Shown: positions 12,201 through 22,811 of the stretch, piece by piece
How positions within the stretch are numbered: the stretch's first letter is position 1
Layout: each line of letters opens with the position of its first letter
NCBI GenBank assembly: GCA_013339895.1
Contig: JABACO010000009.1
Coordinates: 7,606,253-7,670,252 of the forward strand
From: Ephydatia muelleri
Lineage: Eukaryota > Porifera > Demospongiae > Spongillida > Spongillidae
Reading direction: 5' to 3'
DNA length: 64,000 nt
The notes under the pieces: model-generated
What the model was told of the DNA's origin: nothing
Databases searched by the model: none
Seen by the model: the letters and a program-made list of their open reading frames with translations, nothing else
Made by a program: the position numbers and the translations under genes

Positions 12201-15200
12201 CCATGCACAGACAGGATATAAATTCTCTTACCCGCACAAGTCAGATTGTTGTTGGAAGAAATTTGATATCCAAGGTAGCAACTGCACATATAGCTTCCAT
12301 TGGTGTTGGTACAATACTGATTGCATCCACTTATATCCAGAGCACATTCATTAATGTCTGTGTGGTGTGAAGGTGTACATATGAAGCTACATGTTATCAA
12401 TGATACAGGGTCAAAGTATCATGCACAGACATGATATATATTCTCATACCCACACAAGTCCTGTTGTTGGAAGAGATTTGGTATCCAAGGTAGCAACTGC
12501 ACATATAGCTTCCATTGGTGTTGGTACAATACTGATTGCATCCACTTATACCCAGAGCACATTCATCTATGTCTGTGTGGTGTGAAGTTGTACGCATGAA
12601 ACTACACTACATTTTTTATCAATGCTAAAGAGTCATAGTTTCATGCACAGACATGATATGCATTCTCTTACCCACACAAGTCCTGTTGTGAGAAGAGATT
12701 TGATATCCAACATAGCAACTGCACACATAGCTTCCATTGGTGTTGGTACAATACTGATTGCATCCACTTGTACCCAGGGCACATTCATCAATATCTGTGG
12801 TGTGTGAAGTTGTACATATAAAACCACAAGTACATATGTGATCTATGATACAGGGTCATAGTGCCATGCAAACACAGGATATACTCTCTTACCTAAACAA
12901 GTCTTGTTGTCAGAAGAGATATGATATCCAACATAGCAACTACACACATGGCTTCCATTGGTGTTGGTACAATACTGATTGCATCCACTTATACCCAGAG
13001 CACATTCATCAATGTCTGTGCGGTGGGAAGTTGTGTATATGAAACTGCACATGTGCATGTAAAATACATGCTATAATACTACCATTTAGGTTCATTGTGC
13101 CATGCACAGACAGGACATATTCTCTTACCCACACAAATCCTGTTGTTGGTAGAGATTTGGTATCCAAGGTAGCAACTGCACACATAGCTTCCATTGGTGT
13201 TGGTACAATACTGATTGCATCCACTTATACCCAGAGCACATTCATTAATGTCTGTGTGGTGTGAAGGTGTACATATGAAGCTACATGTACACTTGTTATT
13301 AATGATACAGGGTCAAAGTGTCATGCACAGTCATGATATATATTCTCGTACCCACACAAGTCCTGTTGTTGGAAGAGATTTGGTATCCAAGGTAGCAACT
13401 GCACATATAGCTTCCATTGTTGTTGGTACAATACTGATTGCATCCACTTATACCCAGAGCACATTCATTAATGTCTGTGTGGTGTGAAGTTGTACATATG
13501 AAACTACATTACATTTTTTTTATCAATGATACAGAGTCATAGTTTCATGCACAGACATGATACATATTCTCTTACCCACACAAGTCCTGTTGTGAGAAGA
13601 GATTTGATATCCAACATAGCAACTGCACACATAGCTTCCATTTGTGTTAGTACAATACTGATTGCATCCTTTTATACCCAGTACACATTCATCAATGTCT
13701 GTGTGGTGTGAAGTTGTACACATGAAACTAATGTGTGCTTAAATCAAGTTGAGAACATGTGATGTATGAGCACAATACACACTTATGAAACTGCATACTG
13801 TTTCTAATTACACCCACGTAGAAAGTGTTTGTATTAGTAGTCTGATGATCGAGATAAGCAACATGTAAAAAGTAATGACTTAATGGCAACTAAAGAAGCA
13901 TTGAAACTTATAGACTTCCACGAGCTCTATCTTCGTGATAGTTTAGCTGAAAGGAAAGCACAAGAATGCATATGGTGTACTGTACACGATTCTTAAATAT
14001 TTTTTTGGGTTACCTCTTCAACTAATGTTTACAGTAAGGCATTCTGTATCAACAATTGGGTGACCCATCATTGAACAGATTAACTTATCGACCAGTCAAA
14101 GAATCCATTATATAGTCAATTGGTTGAAGGACAGGTTGACTGGTTCTAGAACTGGTCAAATACCTTGACTGGTTCTAGAACCAATTAAAGTTCTTGACCA
14201 GCTCAGAACACTGATATGTGAATACTGCAAGTGACTTTTTTTGAATTGGTTAAAACTTGGCATGCTTGTATGAATTTTGAACTGAATTTGGACTAATCTA
14301 GCAGTGTGCTTAATTGAGATCTTTACCTTGGGTATGGAGGATTGGTGTTTTATTCAAACAGTTCAATTTACTTTAGTTTCGGTTTTTTGGGAGGGGGAAG
14401 GGGTGGTACGAATGTGCATGGGAGGAGGTACGCAGCGGATAAACACACTGCCAAATATTAATAAACAAAGGATGCACAAAAAATAGTTATCACAAATGTG
14501 TCGTTAATGACTAACATACCATATTTTGTAGCTAAAGCTCAAGTAAATGTGTATACATTTCAACTCACTGGAAAATGACCACATCCTAGAACATTATTAA
14601 CCACACACCTGGGTTGTGCTAGTTTTATGCAGAATGCGTTCAACTAAGAGGACAGAGAGCCTCTAAAGAGTGGTATTCACCCTCTGTTGCTGTTGCATGG
14701 TTCTCTGCCCTCTAAGTCTGGCACACACTGCATAAATCTCATGCATCCCTGGTGTTAATAATGAGCACCCTGTTCTAGGGTGTGTTCATTGTCCTGCACG
14801 AACCAAATTACATTTCTGGATCTCCAAAAAAAAAAAAAAAAAGAAACAAAAGGGGAAATTTTCATCTGACATGATTGTATCTCATTTAAATTGTCAATTG
14901 AGTATCTCATATGTAATTTGGTAAAAGGTAAAATTTTTGTTAGATTCACTTAGGAGAGAAATAAAGTGGTGATGCATATTCAGACAGATAAATTTATGTA
15001 GATGCAGGAAATGTATGTGCCAAGTGAGTAAAAAGTAAGGAAGCAAGGTATTAATGCAGTTATTGATCAATAAATATTGCAGATGTACATTAATTTAAGT
15101 ATATTTTTTGAAATTGCTAAGTGAGAACTATGCAGAGTGCAGGTGTGAAGTTCTCGTACCCAGATCAGTTTATCATATTAGGAAATAGTGGATATAGCCA

Positions 15201-18103
15201 AGTCGATTGAAAACAGGTAACACACTGGCTATATTTTATGGTATGTTCACTGTTAACGATATCGGGCCATCCATTGCCTTCTTCTTTGTACAGCAGTCCA
15301 ACTGGAAGTTGCAGTGACCTGTCTGGTACATTTTAGAGACGCGGATATTTTACACGTTGCTGTATAAAGTATATGTCCCAACATGCATTCAGTATGTGGC
15401 ACAGAAAAGACAAGCCACAGTTTGATACCATATTAATGTTTAATCTCCAGGGAAAAACCCTTATTTAAGGATGTCATTATCCTTAAATAAGGATCATCTT
15501 TTACATTGCATATTTTTGCTAACCAAGTAAGTGAGATAAAATAAATGCTATTGGTCAATTGTATACTGATTAGTCTCCATAACAAACTATAAATGATGTC
15601 AATATTATCAATGTCCATGCGGTAAAACAGGGAGGAAGAGGCACATCCTTATTTAAGGATTGACACTATCCTTAAATAAGGATCACAACAGTAGTGATTA
15701 TTGACCATAAATACCACAATAGTTTTAAAACTCCTGATTTCCAATTCTCTGATAGCCAGTTGATCCAGCTATACTCACAACCTGATTCGTCAAAAAAATA
15801 ACTAGTGGTTAATAAACTATGCTTATTTACACCATAACACTTCAAAATTACTATAATGCATTTGTATAATGACGTGTACTGATGTAGATGCTCGCTTCTG
15901 CTCAAACGATAGCATGGACCTACCCTAGCCTAACTGAAACCACGTGCACTGTATGTGGCTGTCTGCCGCCACTCTATCAAACAGTGTGCTTTCTAGTCCT
16001 ATCATTAAGTACAGTACCATGTAGGTCGCTTTGAGCACTACTATATCGTCAGCGGCAAATGGCGGTTTCGCCGTATTTACACTGTAATACCGGTTTTTGA
16101 GCAAGCCAAACCTGTTTTAATCGCGGCAGTATCGCTGATCCGCATGATCTTGAATCTAGTGCATCACTAATATAAAACAAAGCACCACGTGTATATCACT
16201 CTTTTAGAAAGTGGTCATCATCCTTATATAAGGATGGCCATCCTTTAATAAGGATTGCGGGAGATTAAACATTAAAAACTAGATTGTTGGTCTTTACACC
16301 TACAATATTATTCTGGCATAGGGGAAAATATGCTATACTGTGTAGTTTTCTGAAAGCTATACAAGAAATCATGCCAATACAGTTTAGACTTATCTGTTTA
16401 TATTATGTGCGCCTCAGTTCACTTACGCATGTCATTTAAAAAAAGAACCTATCTACCTCATTTGTAAAGAGATGCAAATTTAACTCTACTGGAATATAAA
16501 ATAGATAGAGCCTTTGCACAGAAATCATATAAACAACTTTTACAATAAAGCTCCAATTTGATGTTACAGTTAATACATGAGTTGCATAAGTTTTAGGATA
16601 TTTTGAGGCAAACACAAGACCTAAGTACAATACATAAAGAACACAATTGCATGGATCCTTTGTTATTCAAAGTGCTTTGTCCCTACAATAGTAATGTAAA
16701 TCCCACATCTTAAACTATTTAATATTGTACCTTGACTTATTAGGAAGATCCATTGTCCACCGATTCCAACATTGCTGTTGCCAGCGATGTTGAGGATGTA
16801 AGGTGTTCTTGATCCAGGAATATTCACATAGTTCACATTGTTTCCAGCATTGAACCCAACCTGTGCTCCATTGGATGGCCACTGTATCAATCCATCTGCA
16901 TACTGGAATACTGCATACGATCTGACACTGTCTGTTGCAAGGACAGCTTGAAATGTGTTGGTCTGCGAAATGCAAAGTGTACTTGCATCAGTTTTAGTCC
17001 AGATACTCCAGGTTTATTTTAATGAAACTGTGTCAGCAATGCAAAGAATAAAATAGAACTGTATCATTTATTTTACAATGGATTTGCTCGCAATGCAAGA
17101 CATTTATGTGTACTTGTACAGGAGTACATTATCTATTGCACAGATATATGGATATCATCTTCCATTAAGATTCTATTCCGGATGAATAAAATTAACTTGT
17201 TACTGTCTGAACCTTAGATCCGTGAATGAAGTATCATTGCACACCACTAAATCCTTTCAGTTGAATATAATAGTTAAGCTGAATAGGTTTGCATGACTTT
17301 AAAAATTTGCATAAAGCTAACTTTTGTCCACATTTATGAAAAGCGTGATTGTGTTCAATACTACCTTGTCTGTTCCACTGCAACAGTACCCAACATGATC
17401 CCAAGTTGCAATAAACAGCCACTGAAGGCTAACATTGGTCCCGGTCAGAGCACGTATGTCATTTGCTGCCTTTGCCAGGAGTGTAGCATTTTGTGTAATT
17501 CTGTACCACACACTGCCAGTACCTCTGGTGTCAACATCAGCCTGATAAATAGCTACCACTGGATAGGTCGGAATAGGAAACTGTGTTGGCACATAAGAAG
17601 ACCATGTCTGACCAAATGATAGGTCACCATTGTTGTTCACCTATAGATAGACATGGATAGGATTGTAACAATAGGATCTTAGAACATGATACAGTTAAAC
17701 TTATACGAGTAGTTGTACCAACTTTTAGCTTAATGAAGATTAAATTGGGGGTTGAGGTCACTTTTTAAGTGTGTATGTGTGTATGTGTGTATATGTGTGT
17801 GTGTGTGATGTGAATGCAAAGAGTGCACTCGCATCACGATTTTAAGATTCCAAAGAGTGCAACCTTTGAATGTAAATGCAGTCAAAATCAGCTTACAAAT
17901 ATTGTAGAGTAGTATGTTCCAAAGAACAGAAATGGGGCTGGCAATGGAATGGAAGGAGAAGATCCATCATCATTAGGAGGTAGTAGAGTGTCACCAGCAG
18001 CAGATCCATAGGAATAGAATGAGCTTAATGGAACAGTGGTTCCAGATGGTAATCTCAGCAGCAGCAACAGTAGTGCAATGAAGTCCTCTAGCATGTTCAG
18101 CAT
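2823..18103 (-). CDS. Large NIDO plus multi-cbEGF single-pass membrane protein
   Basis: Coding exons in transcript order: 17897-18103 (signal peptide), 17365-17640 and 16731-16962 (NIDO domain), up to 40 EGF exons between 13698 and 4832, 3124-3280 (transmembrane) and 2823-2952 (cytoplasmic tail, stop TAG). All exons join in phase: 0/0/1 in the NIDO part, then symmetric 1-1 EGF exons, then 1-2 and 2-stop. Leaving out the frameshifted EGF exon at 8162-8271, the model totals 5811 nt, giving 1936 residues. The hydrophobic N-terminus starts [16 protein letters not shown]. The domain order resembles nidogen- and SNED1-like adhesion proteins, but with a membrane anchor. Calcium-binding EGF arrays of this kind form stiff extracellular rods, so an adhesion or recognition role is inferred. 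Two EGF exons (8162-8271, 8363-8488) look damaged. The exact number of included exons cannot be known from DNA. Confidence 0.85.
3470..3956. mobile_element. Foldback element in the NIDO-EGF gene intron
   Basis: Two long arms are inverted copies of each other. The left arm starts AAAATCGACTTTGGTGTC near 3470 and runs to about 3710; the right arm runs from about 3748 and ends GACACCAAAGTCGATTTT at 3956. The left arm carries about 30 extra bases near 3548-3580. The loop is only about 40 nt. No transposase is present, so this is a nonautonomous foldback or MITE. It sits between EGF exon 4832-4954 and transmembrane exon 3124-3280, and its arms contain GGTAAG-like signals that could act as cryptic splice sites. 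Confidence 0.8.
8162..8271 (-). pseudogene. Frameshifted EGF exon in the array
   Basis: This exon is 110 bp instead of 123 bp. Compared with its closest relatives (8808, 10170) it lacks 13 nt between GGAAGA and ACATAGC, which removes the reading frame and the sixth cysteine. Its calcium-binding start also reads DIVEC instead of DIDEC. Splice acceptor (CCCCACAG) and donor (GTAAGAG) are intact, so inclusion would frameshift the mRNA. Because neighbours are symmetric phase 1-1 exons, skipping it restores the frame. Confidence 0.8.
8363..8488 (-). other. EGF exon with mutated 3' splice site
   Basis: The coding sequence of this 126-bp exon is intact, but the acceptor that reads CACAG-ACATAG in most other copies reads CACTG-ACATAG here, so the AG is gone. 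An AG six nt further in (ACATAG) would keep the frame, giving DEC directly and losing two residues (DI). Whether it is spliced at that site or skipped cannot be decided from DNA. Confidence 0.7.
13699..16730 (-). other. Intron between NIDO and EGF exons
   Basis: About 3 kb separates the last NIDO exon from the first EGF exon, and phases already match across it (CAA-G to AC-ATT). I find no extra cysteine-rich exon here. The intron holds a TIR-bounded nonautonomous element (15433-16275), a small direct/inverted repeat around CTTGACTGGTTCTAGAAC (14140-14190) and a poly(A) tract near 14826. Confidence 0.6.
15433..16275. mobile_element. Nonautonomous TIR element with internal 16-bp palindromes
   Basis: The left end reads TTAATGTTTAATCTCC and the right end is its reverse complement GGAGATTAAACATTAA. 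Inside, a 16-bp near-palindrome of type ATCCTTATTTAAGGAT occurs in three close pairs (about 15464/15479, 15645/15669, 16219/16238). No transposase is encoded. Superfamily is not assigned; terminal flanks do not show a clear target duplication. Confidence 0.6.
16731..18103 (-). CDS. Signal peptide and NIDO domain exons
   Basis: Three exons encode the N-terminus. Exon 17897-18103 begins at ATG 18101-18103, two bases after an acceptor (CATATGCAG), and encodes a leucine-rich signal peptide followed by the start of the NIDO domain; it ends FGTYYSTIF before donor GTAAGC. Exon 17365-17640 opens with VNNNGDLSF and contains DVDTRGTG and [10 protein letters not shown]. Exon 16731-16962 starts [11 protein letters not shown] and ends [13 protein letters not shown]. 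The motif order [47 protein letters not shown] is the standard extracellular NIDO (nidogen-like) signature. The domain is complete and joins in phase 1 directly to the first EGF exon (13576-13698), with no other domain between. Confidence 0.92.
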
Positions 18104-18947
18104 GCCTGCATATGTAAACCTGTATTGAGTTACTGAAGCAAGTATTAATATATTAAAATGGGCACCATTAATTAACTATGCAATGCTGGAGATTATTATT
18201 AGACCAGGTACGGAGCATGTAATCATTAACAATGCAGCTTAAACTTTAATAGTTAGCTTATTCGCTGTATATTGTTGTCTTACGTAAATAGTGTCAGCGG
18301 AATGTTGTATTTCAGTTTCAATTATACATTCTTTCGCGACATAAGTGCATTCTTAGAATTAAGAACTGGCAATTCAATAATTATTGCTTAAGATTTTATG
18401 CCCGCGCCTGGAAAGCAAAATACAGCTGGATTGAACATAACGCTGTGTCTTTTGCCCATGTAGTTAGCGCTATAGATAGCCTCGCCCTCTCCTCCCACAT
18501 CGCCGGGTATCTGTACCCATCCCCCTATGGGCTAAACACGCCTATGGATATTGTACTGATGATTCATGAAGCTCCTTGAGTCTCAACTCAAGTGTCCAAA
18601 CGCACTGCAGGCTTAATCTCCAGCCATACGTCTTTTACTACAGCACGCTCTTTAGTTTATTTTTCCGAGAAGGGTGGAGGGTAAGGGAACCTTTCGCCTC
18701 TTATTTGTAGATAAATTATTCGCGCTGCAAAGCAAATGTGGTTTGTCAAAAACTCACCGGCTTAGATACCAAACACTCAAGTTAAGAAGTGAGCAACATG
18801 TGTAACAGAGACAAAGTAGATATTTGCTTTTATCTTTAAAACGAGCCAGTAAAAATTTCCAGAAAACGAGTAGGGTGTAGCATAGTTAATGGATTAGAAA
18901 TGAGGCCAATTAACACCAACTTTAACGCCTCAATAGCAGACTAAGGG

Positions 18948-19070
18948 TAGTCTCGTACCCAGACCCAAATGTAAATAACGATGATCATTCGCTTACAGTA
19001 TGACATCACGTGATGTCATACTGTAAGCGATGATCATCGTTACGTACATTTGGGTCTGGGTACGAGACTA
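18948..19070. repeat. Near-perfect palindromic hairpin (MITE-like)
   Basis: The sequence starts TAGTCTCGTACCCAGACC and ends with the inverted counterpart GGTCTGGGTACGAGACTA; the arms meet at CATCACGTGATG. It is about 123 bp and lies in the putative first intron of the NIDO-EGF gene. It has the shape of a short MITE; superfamily unknown. Confidence 0.7.
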
Positions 19071-19649
19071 GACTAGGGTTGCGCATTCGGTACCTGAATG
19101 ACTGTCATTGCAACATGTTAGTATAAGAACGCGTCATCAACTACAAAGTAAACAGCAAAAGTCCACTGTTTAAAGCTATTACTATGTACAATGGAGAACT
19201 CTACATGTATGACTCGGGCCTCCCGCTGCTATCGATTGTGAGTTTAAAAACATATTCATATCGCATAGGACTATTGTCCCATTTCACGCACGCGAAAGCG
19301 TACAAAAACGCCTGCGTTTGTTGTATCGTAGATGTTTAGATAACTATGTAAGGTTCAATAGTACTGTACGCCTTATCTCTCCCGAACAACTAAATTACAT
19401 TTTTGCAATGGCTGAATCATCGCAAAATCTTCATCAATAGTATGAATATGATTTAATGCTACCCTTACGTCGCGACGCCCAATCTGTTGCGAGAAAGAGT
19501 CGTTTCGAATAGCTTTTTAAAGCACCACCATCGAGTTTTCCTTCCCGTAAGTGTCTACAGAGTTAAAAGCTGCATCTGAGCATCTATAAAATAAACCTCT
19601 AATTTAAAATCGTACTAACTCTAAACAAAATTCTACCGAACGTTATTTT

Positions 19650-20554
19650 AAACAAAACCCGTCTTTGCAAAAGATTTCTTGACAATCGAAGCTGATTGAA
19701 GGTTTAGGGTTAGCTTATTAAATCTGGAGATAGCAAAAATTTAGGTACATAAATACGAGACAGCCATTTACGCTAAACGATGCCCCTTGCCAAAAAGGAA
19801 AGCTTTTTTTTTTCTTAAATAGGAAAAACTAAATGATTTCTCCCAATCGCTAATCGATCAGCTGCCTTGTAGTCGAATCGCATTATTACCAATCCCGTTA
19901 CGAATTGCTGTCTGCTGTACGATGATGTAGTTGCAGATACATGCAGAGCTCTGGTGTATTTGAATATTGTTACATGAAAATTTCCCACATTATAATAGTA
20001 CACCAGAGGACCTGCGAGATTATTAATTTTATTACAGCTGCTGTTTCTATTATTATTATTATTATTATTTATTATACACTAAAGATTTGCACATGCAGCT
20101 CTGCATGGTTCAGTGATTCGGCCAAACAATCGTATTTAGTATAATGATTGTGAAATTTTCATGCAACAATATACAGGTACTGCCAATGACAATACATTTA
20201 AAGGTAATGCATGGATTGGACAATAAGATAGCCTTGCAAGTGCAAGGAATTGTGCAACATGTAGCAATCGGAATGACGTGAATATCAGCTAACTGTTAAC
20301 GTCTATCACGATCAGCCTACCTTAGCAGATCAAGGGTTAAACAAAACCCGTCTTTGCAAAAGATTTCTTGACAATCGGAGCTGATTGGAGGTTTAGAGTT
20401 AGCTTATTAAATCTGGAGATTGCAAAAATTTTGGTACATAAAGACGAGACATTCATTTACGCTAAACGATGCCCCTTGCCAAAAAGGAAAGTTTTTTTTT
20501 TTTTTTTCTAAAATAGGAAAACTAAATGATTTCTCCCAATCGCTAATCGATCAG
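19650..20554. repeat. Pair of about 215-bp direct repeats
   Basis: Segment 19650-19861 (AAACAAAACCCGTCTTTGC to GCTAATCGATCAG) recurs almost unchanged at 20339-20554. The spacer of about 480 bp contains an inverted GAGCTCTGGTGTA / TACACCAGAG hairpin and an ATT microsatellite near 20049. The layout could be a local duplication or a small LTR-like nonautonomous element, but the ends are not TG...CA and no primer-binding site is recognised. Confidence 0.6.
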
Positions 20555-20665
20555 ATTTTCTTAAAACACGCTGCTGCCTGTACAAAAGGTGCATGCATGT
20601 GCATTTAAACACGTATAATACAAATAAAATGTCAGACGCGCGATTTATGCATAGGATGTACTTAC

Positions 20666-20760
20666 CTGAACGGTTAGAAGGCGTCGTAAAAGCTTATAGG
20701 TGAACGAGCGGCAGCGGCGTTGAAAAGCCTTCTCCTTTTCGTTTTTGTAGCCCAAATAAA
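20666..20760 (-). other. Probable 5' UTR exon of the NIDO-EGF gene
   Basis: On the minus strand a strong donor, TTCAG-GTAAGTAC, lies at 20658-20670, and the next convincing acceptor on that strand (CATATGCAG at 18106-18114) is two bases before the start codon of the NIDO-EGF gene. The exon would be noncoding; its 5' end is a guess. The roughly 2.5-kb intron it implies holds only repeats. Confidence 0.45.
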
Positions 20761-21398
20761 GGAGGAGACGCACGTAAATAGTGGCGCAGGCCGTGCTCCA
20801 ACGCCCGTATAAATGGCGCTTGGATCCAACCGGAAATCACGTGAGCTCAACATCCTCAGAATGGCGTAGTTTTGTAAGCTCTTAGGATTCTCACCCAGAC
20901 TTGCTGGGAGTGGCTACATCGTTTATACATTGTTAAGACGGGCAGATCAAGTACTTCTTAGTACTCGATCGCGCGCGTTTATTTGTTCTCGAAACAAAGT
21001 TGCATTGCGTTTCAGTTTTTACTGGTTTTTACTGAGGCTTTACGTGAGTTTCTAAGGTGACGACGGTCAATTATCACGTGCGCATATGACAATAAACTAC
21101 ACACTGGTTGGAGTACCAAATTTAGCATGACTGGATTTCGATCGCCTTTCGATCGTTCCTATCTATACCTTGAAATTTACATCTCTTATATACCCAAATG
21201 AGTGGTTCGATCAGTATGCGTTGGGCCTGTGCACGGCTTGTTATACTTGTGTTGTAACACATTGTAAATGTACCGTGCAAAATAAATAACAAAACAAGAA
21301 AACTTTTAAAAGCCCTGATTCCAGCAGTCTCATTCACTGGAAATCAAAAACCACATCTCCACGTGCTGAATTTTTTTAGCAGGGTTTTTCAGTGAAAT

Positions 21399-21494
21399 AT
21401 GTCTTCCGAACCTAGCGCCGTTCCTAGAATAAAGGTAAGGTTATGTTGTCAGGCAAACGATTCAGAAAAACGAATAGTCAAACAAGTAACACAG
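21399..21494 (+). CDS. Possible first coding exon, unrecognised
   Basis: An ATG at 21399 opens a frame encoding 32 residues starting MSSEPSAVPRIKVRLCC, ending at a plausible donor CAG-GTAATA. It lies divergently from the putative NIDO-EGF 5' exon. No downstream exon could be linked and the peptide is not recognised, so it may be chance. Confidence 0.25.
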
Positions 21495-22105
21495 GTAATA
21501 TACAGCAATGCAATTAGTAACCAAGCCAGTACATATACATATGTATATTCATACACAAGCCAGAATCAGCCACATTCCTACTCATCTGTGGTTCAATTGT
21601 ACCAGTGATCAACCACATTCCTACACACTCAACTATACAAGGTTGTGGTTGAATGTACCACTGGATGCCTGCTGCGGCCTTTGTGGCTGACCTAAGCGTT
21701 TTTGTAGATTGGGGTTTTTCGTAGTGCAGCCCCATATGCACTAATGGCTGCCGGCATAGTGAGAGGTTTCCTTTGTGGAACGTAACCTGGCTGTTGACAG
21801 GGACTCTCAGAATAGCAACTTTGGTGATCACCCTGAATCACAGACAGGGACGCATATCACATATGGAATGCACAAATGCACATAAAAGACACACAATCAC
21901 ACACATTCACATCACATACACCGACATATACACATGCACACACACACACACTATGTAAATACAAACCTGAAAGTGCTTGCTGATGTTCATGATCATAGCT
22001 CTGACTCATTAACATGGTAGTAGTGTTTAGTTAGATATTTACCAGAAGACATATATTTTTTGCTATATTGAGCACGAATAAAGCTATAGTTGTGTATAAG
22101 TGTAT

Positions 22106-22111
22106 TTTATT
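22106..22111 (-). terminator. Poly(A) signal AATAAA
   Basis: Minus-strand AATAAA about 30 nt past the stop codon of the exon at 22142-22430. Confidence 0.4.
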
Positions 22112-22141
22112 AATGTCTTTCGATATACAGGCATGTTTCGA

Positions 22142-22430
22142 TTAGTTCCTTGATAAATGGACCTCAGTTTTATGTGTAAGATTATTAGAATGTGACAGTA
22201 CATGTAGAGGAGGTGGAGGTGGTAGCCCTGGTTTTGCTGGTGGCAGCGGTGCTTTGGTAGGTCTGCCAGTGGCAGTGGATGTGCATGGGCTCCCCATATC
22301 AAGGTGCTCACTCAACAAGTGGAGTTTTTCACTGCACGTGGCGTCACGTGTTGAGCTCCTTGATATGATTTCTTCTTCTAGTTCCAGCACCAGCATCTCA
22401 CCACACAAGCAGCCAGGTTCAATTAAGCTA
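22142..22430 (-). CDS. Terminal exon of an unrecognised gene, proline-rich end
   Basis: The frame reads from a plausible acceptor (GTAGTTAG near 22431) to a stop at 22142-22144. It encodes an acidic stretch (LELEEEII), a Ser/Thr-rich part and a proline-rich segment (KAPLPPAKPGLPPPPP). A minus-strand AATAAA lies about 30 nt downstream of the stop, as expected for a last exon. Upstream exons were not found; the 1.7-kb inverted repeat starts about 400 bp away. Proline runs of this sort bind SH3/WW/EVH1 domains in other proteins, but no function is claimed. Confidence 0.4.
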
Positions 22431-22811
22431 ACTACCAGGGGGTACACGGAAATAATCAGACGTCATACCTGATATACATGTACATGTAGGTTTTAGCGCC
22501 GGTGGGTGTGGCTTAGAGCAGCCTGCTCGCATGGTGTCTTCTGGTTGAAGAATGGAACTCGCTGTGAAGGAGTGAGTGATTTAGGCGGTGAGGCAAGATT
22601 AATGTGTGATGCCTCACAGTTTAAAAGGAATGATGCATTACACTCCATGTCACTTCATGTCACTCAAGATTGTTTCGAGTGACAATAAAAAAAAGTGTAA
22701 GTCACTAGTATCTTGCACAGTCATTAAATACCTAGTGATTGCAACTAGACCAATATGCAGTCATTAACATAGCTAGTGATTGTCACTTTTTAGATCAATG
22801 AAATTTCATAT

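Larger units (their letters stand above)
4832..13698 (-). repeat. Tandem array of 40 one-exon calcium-binding EGF repeats
   Basis: Exon low coordinates are 4832, 5055, 5276, 5499, 5722, 5943, 6166, 6402, 6623, 6846, 7069, 7292, 7528, 7717, 7941, 8162, 8363, 8587, 8808, 9046, 9272, 9495, 9737, 9949, 10170, 10412, 10633, 10854, 11092, 11310, 11552, 11773, 11994, 12232, 12450, 12672, 12893, 13129, 13352 and 13576. Exons are 123 bp, except 126 bp at 8363, 9046, 11092 and 12232 (one extra Asn) and 110 bp at 8162. Introns are mostly about 100 bp and nearly as conserved as the exons. Each exon is phase 1-1 and encodes one cbEGF: DIDEC at the N-terminus, six cysteines, and C-x-N-x4-Y-x-C-x-C, the Asp/Asn beta-hydroxylation consensus. 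Most copies have N-glycosylation sequons NGS and NRT. Confidence 0.92.

Noticed and set aside
4832-13698. CRISPR array, suggested by regular short repeats
   Set aside because: The about 225-bp units are exon plus intron copies with splice sites and coding content, in a metazoan context.
4809-13711. Plus-strand open frames of 60-130 codons across the EGF array
   Set aside because: They are antisense shadows of the repeated EGF exons; they run through introns and splice signals, and the minus strand carries the cysteine pattern and consistent phases.
13774-15430. Additional EGF-type exon near 15155-15215, suggested by a donor-like TCTCGTACC
   Set aside because: The adjoining sequence encodes no cysteine pattern and NIDO and EGF phases already match without it.
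21514-21831. Minus 105-codon frame upstream of the 21.5-kb region
   Set aside because: Contains palindromic repeat-like sequence (TGGTACAATTG...), no family features.
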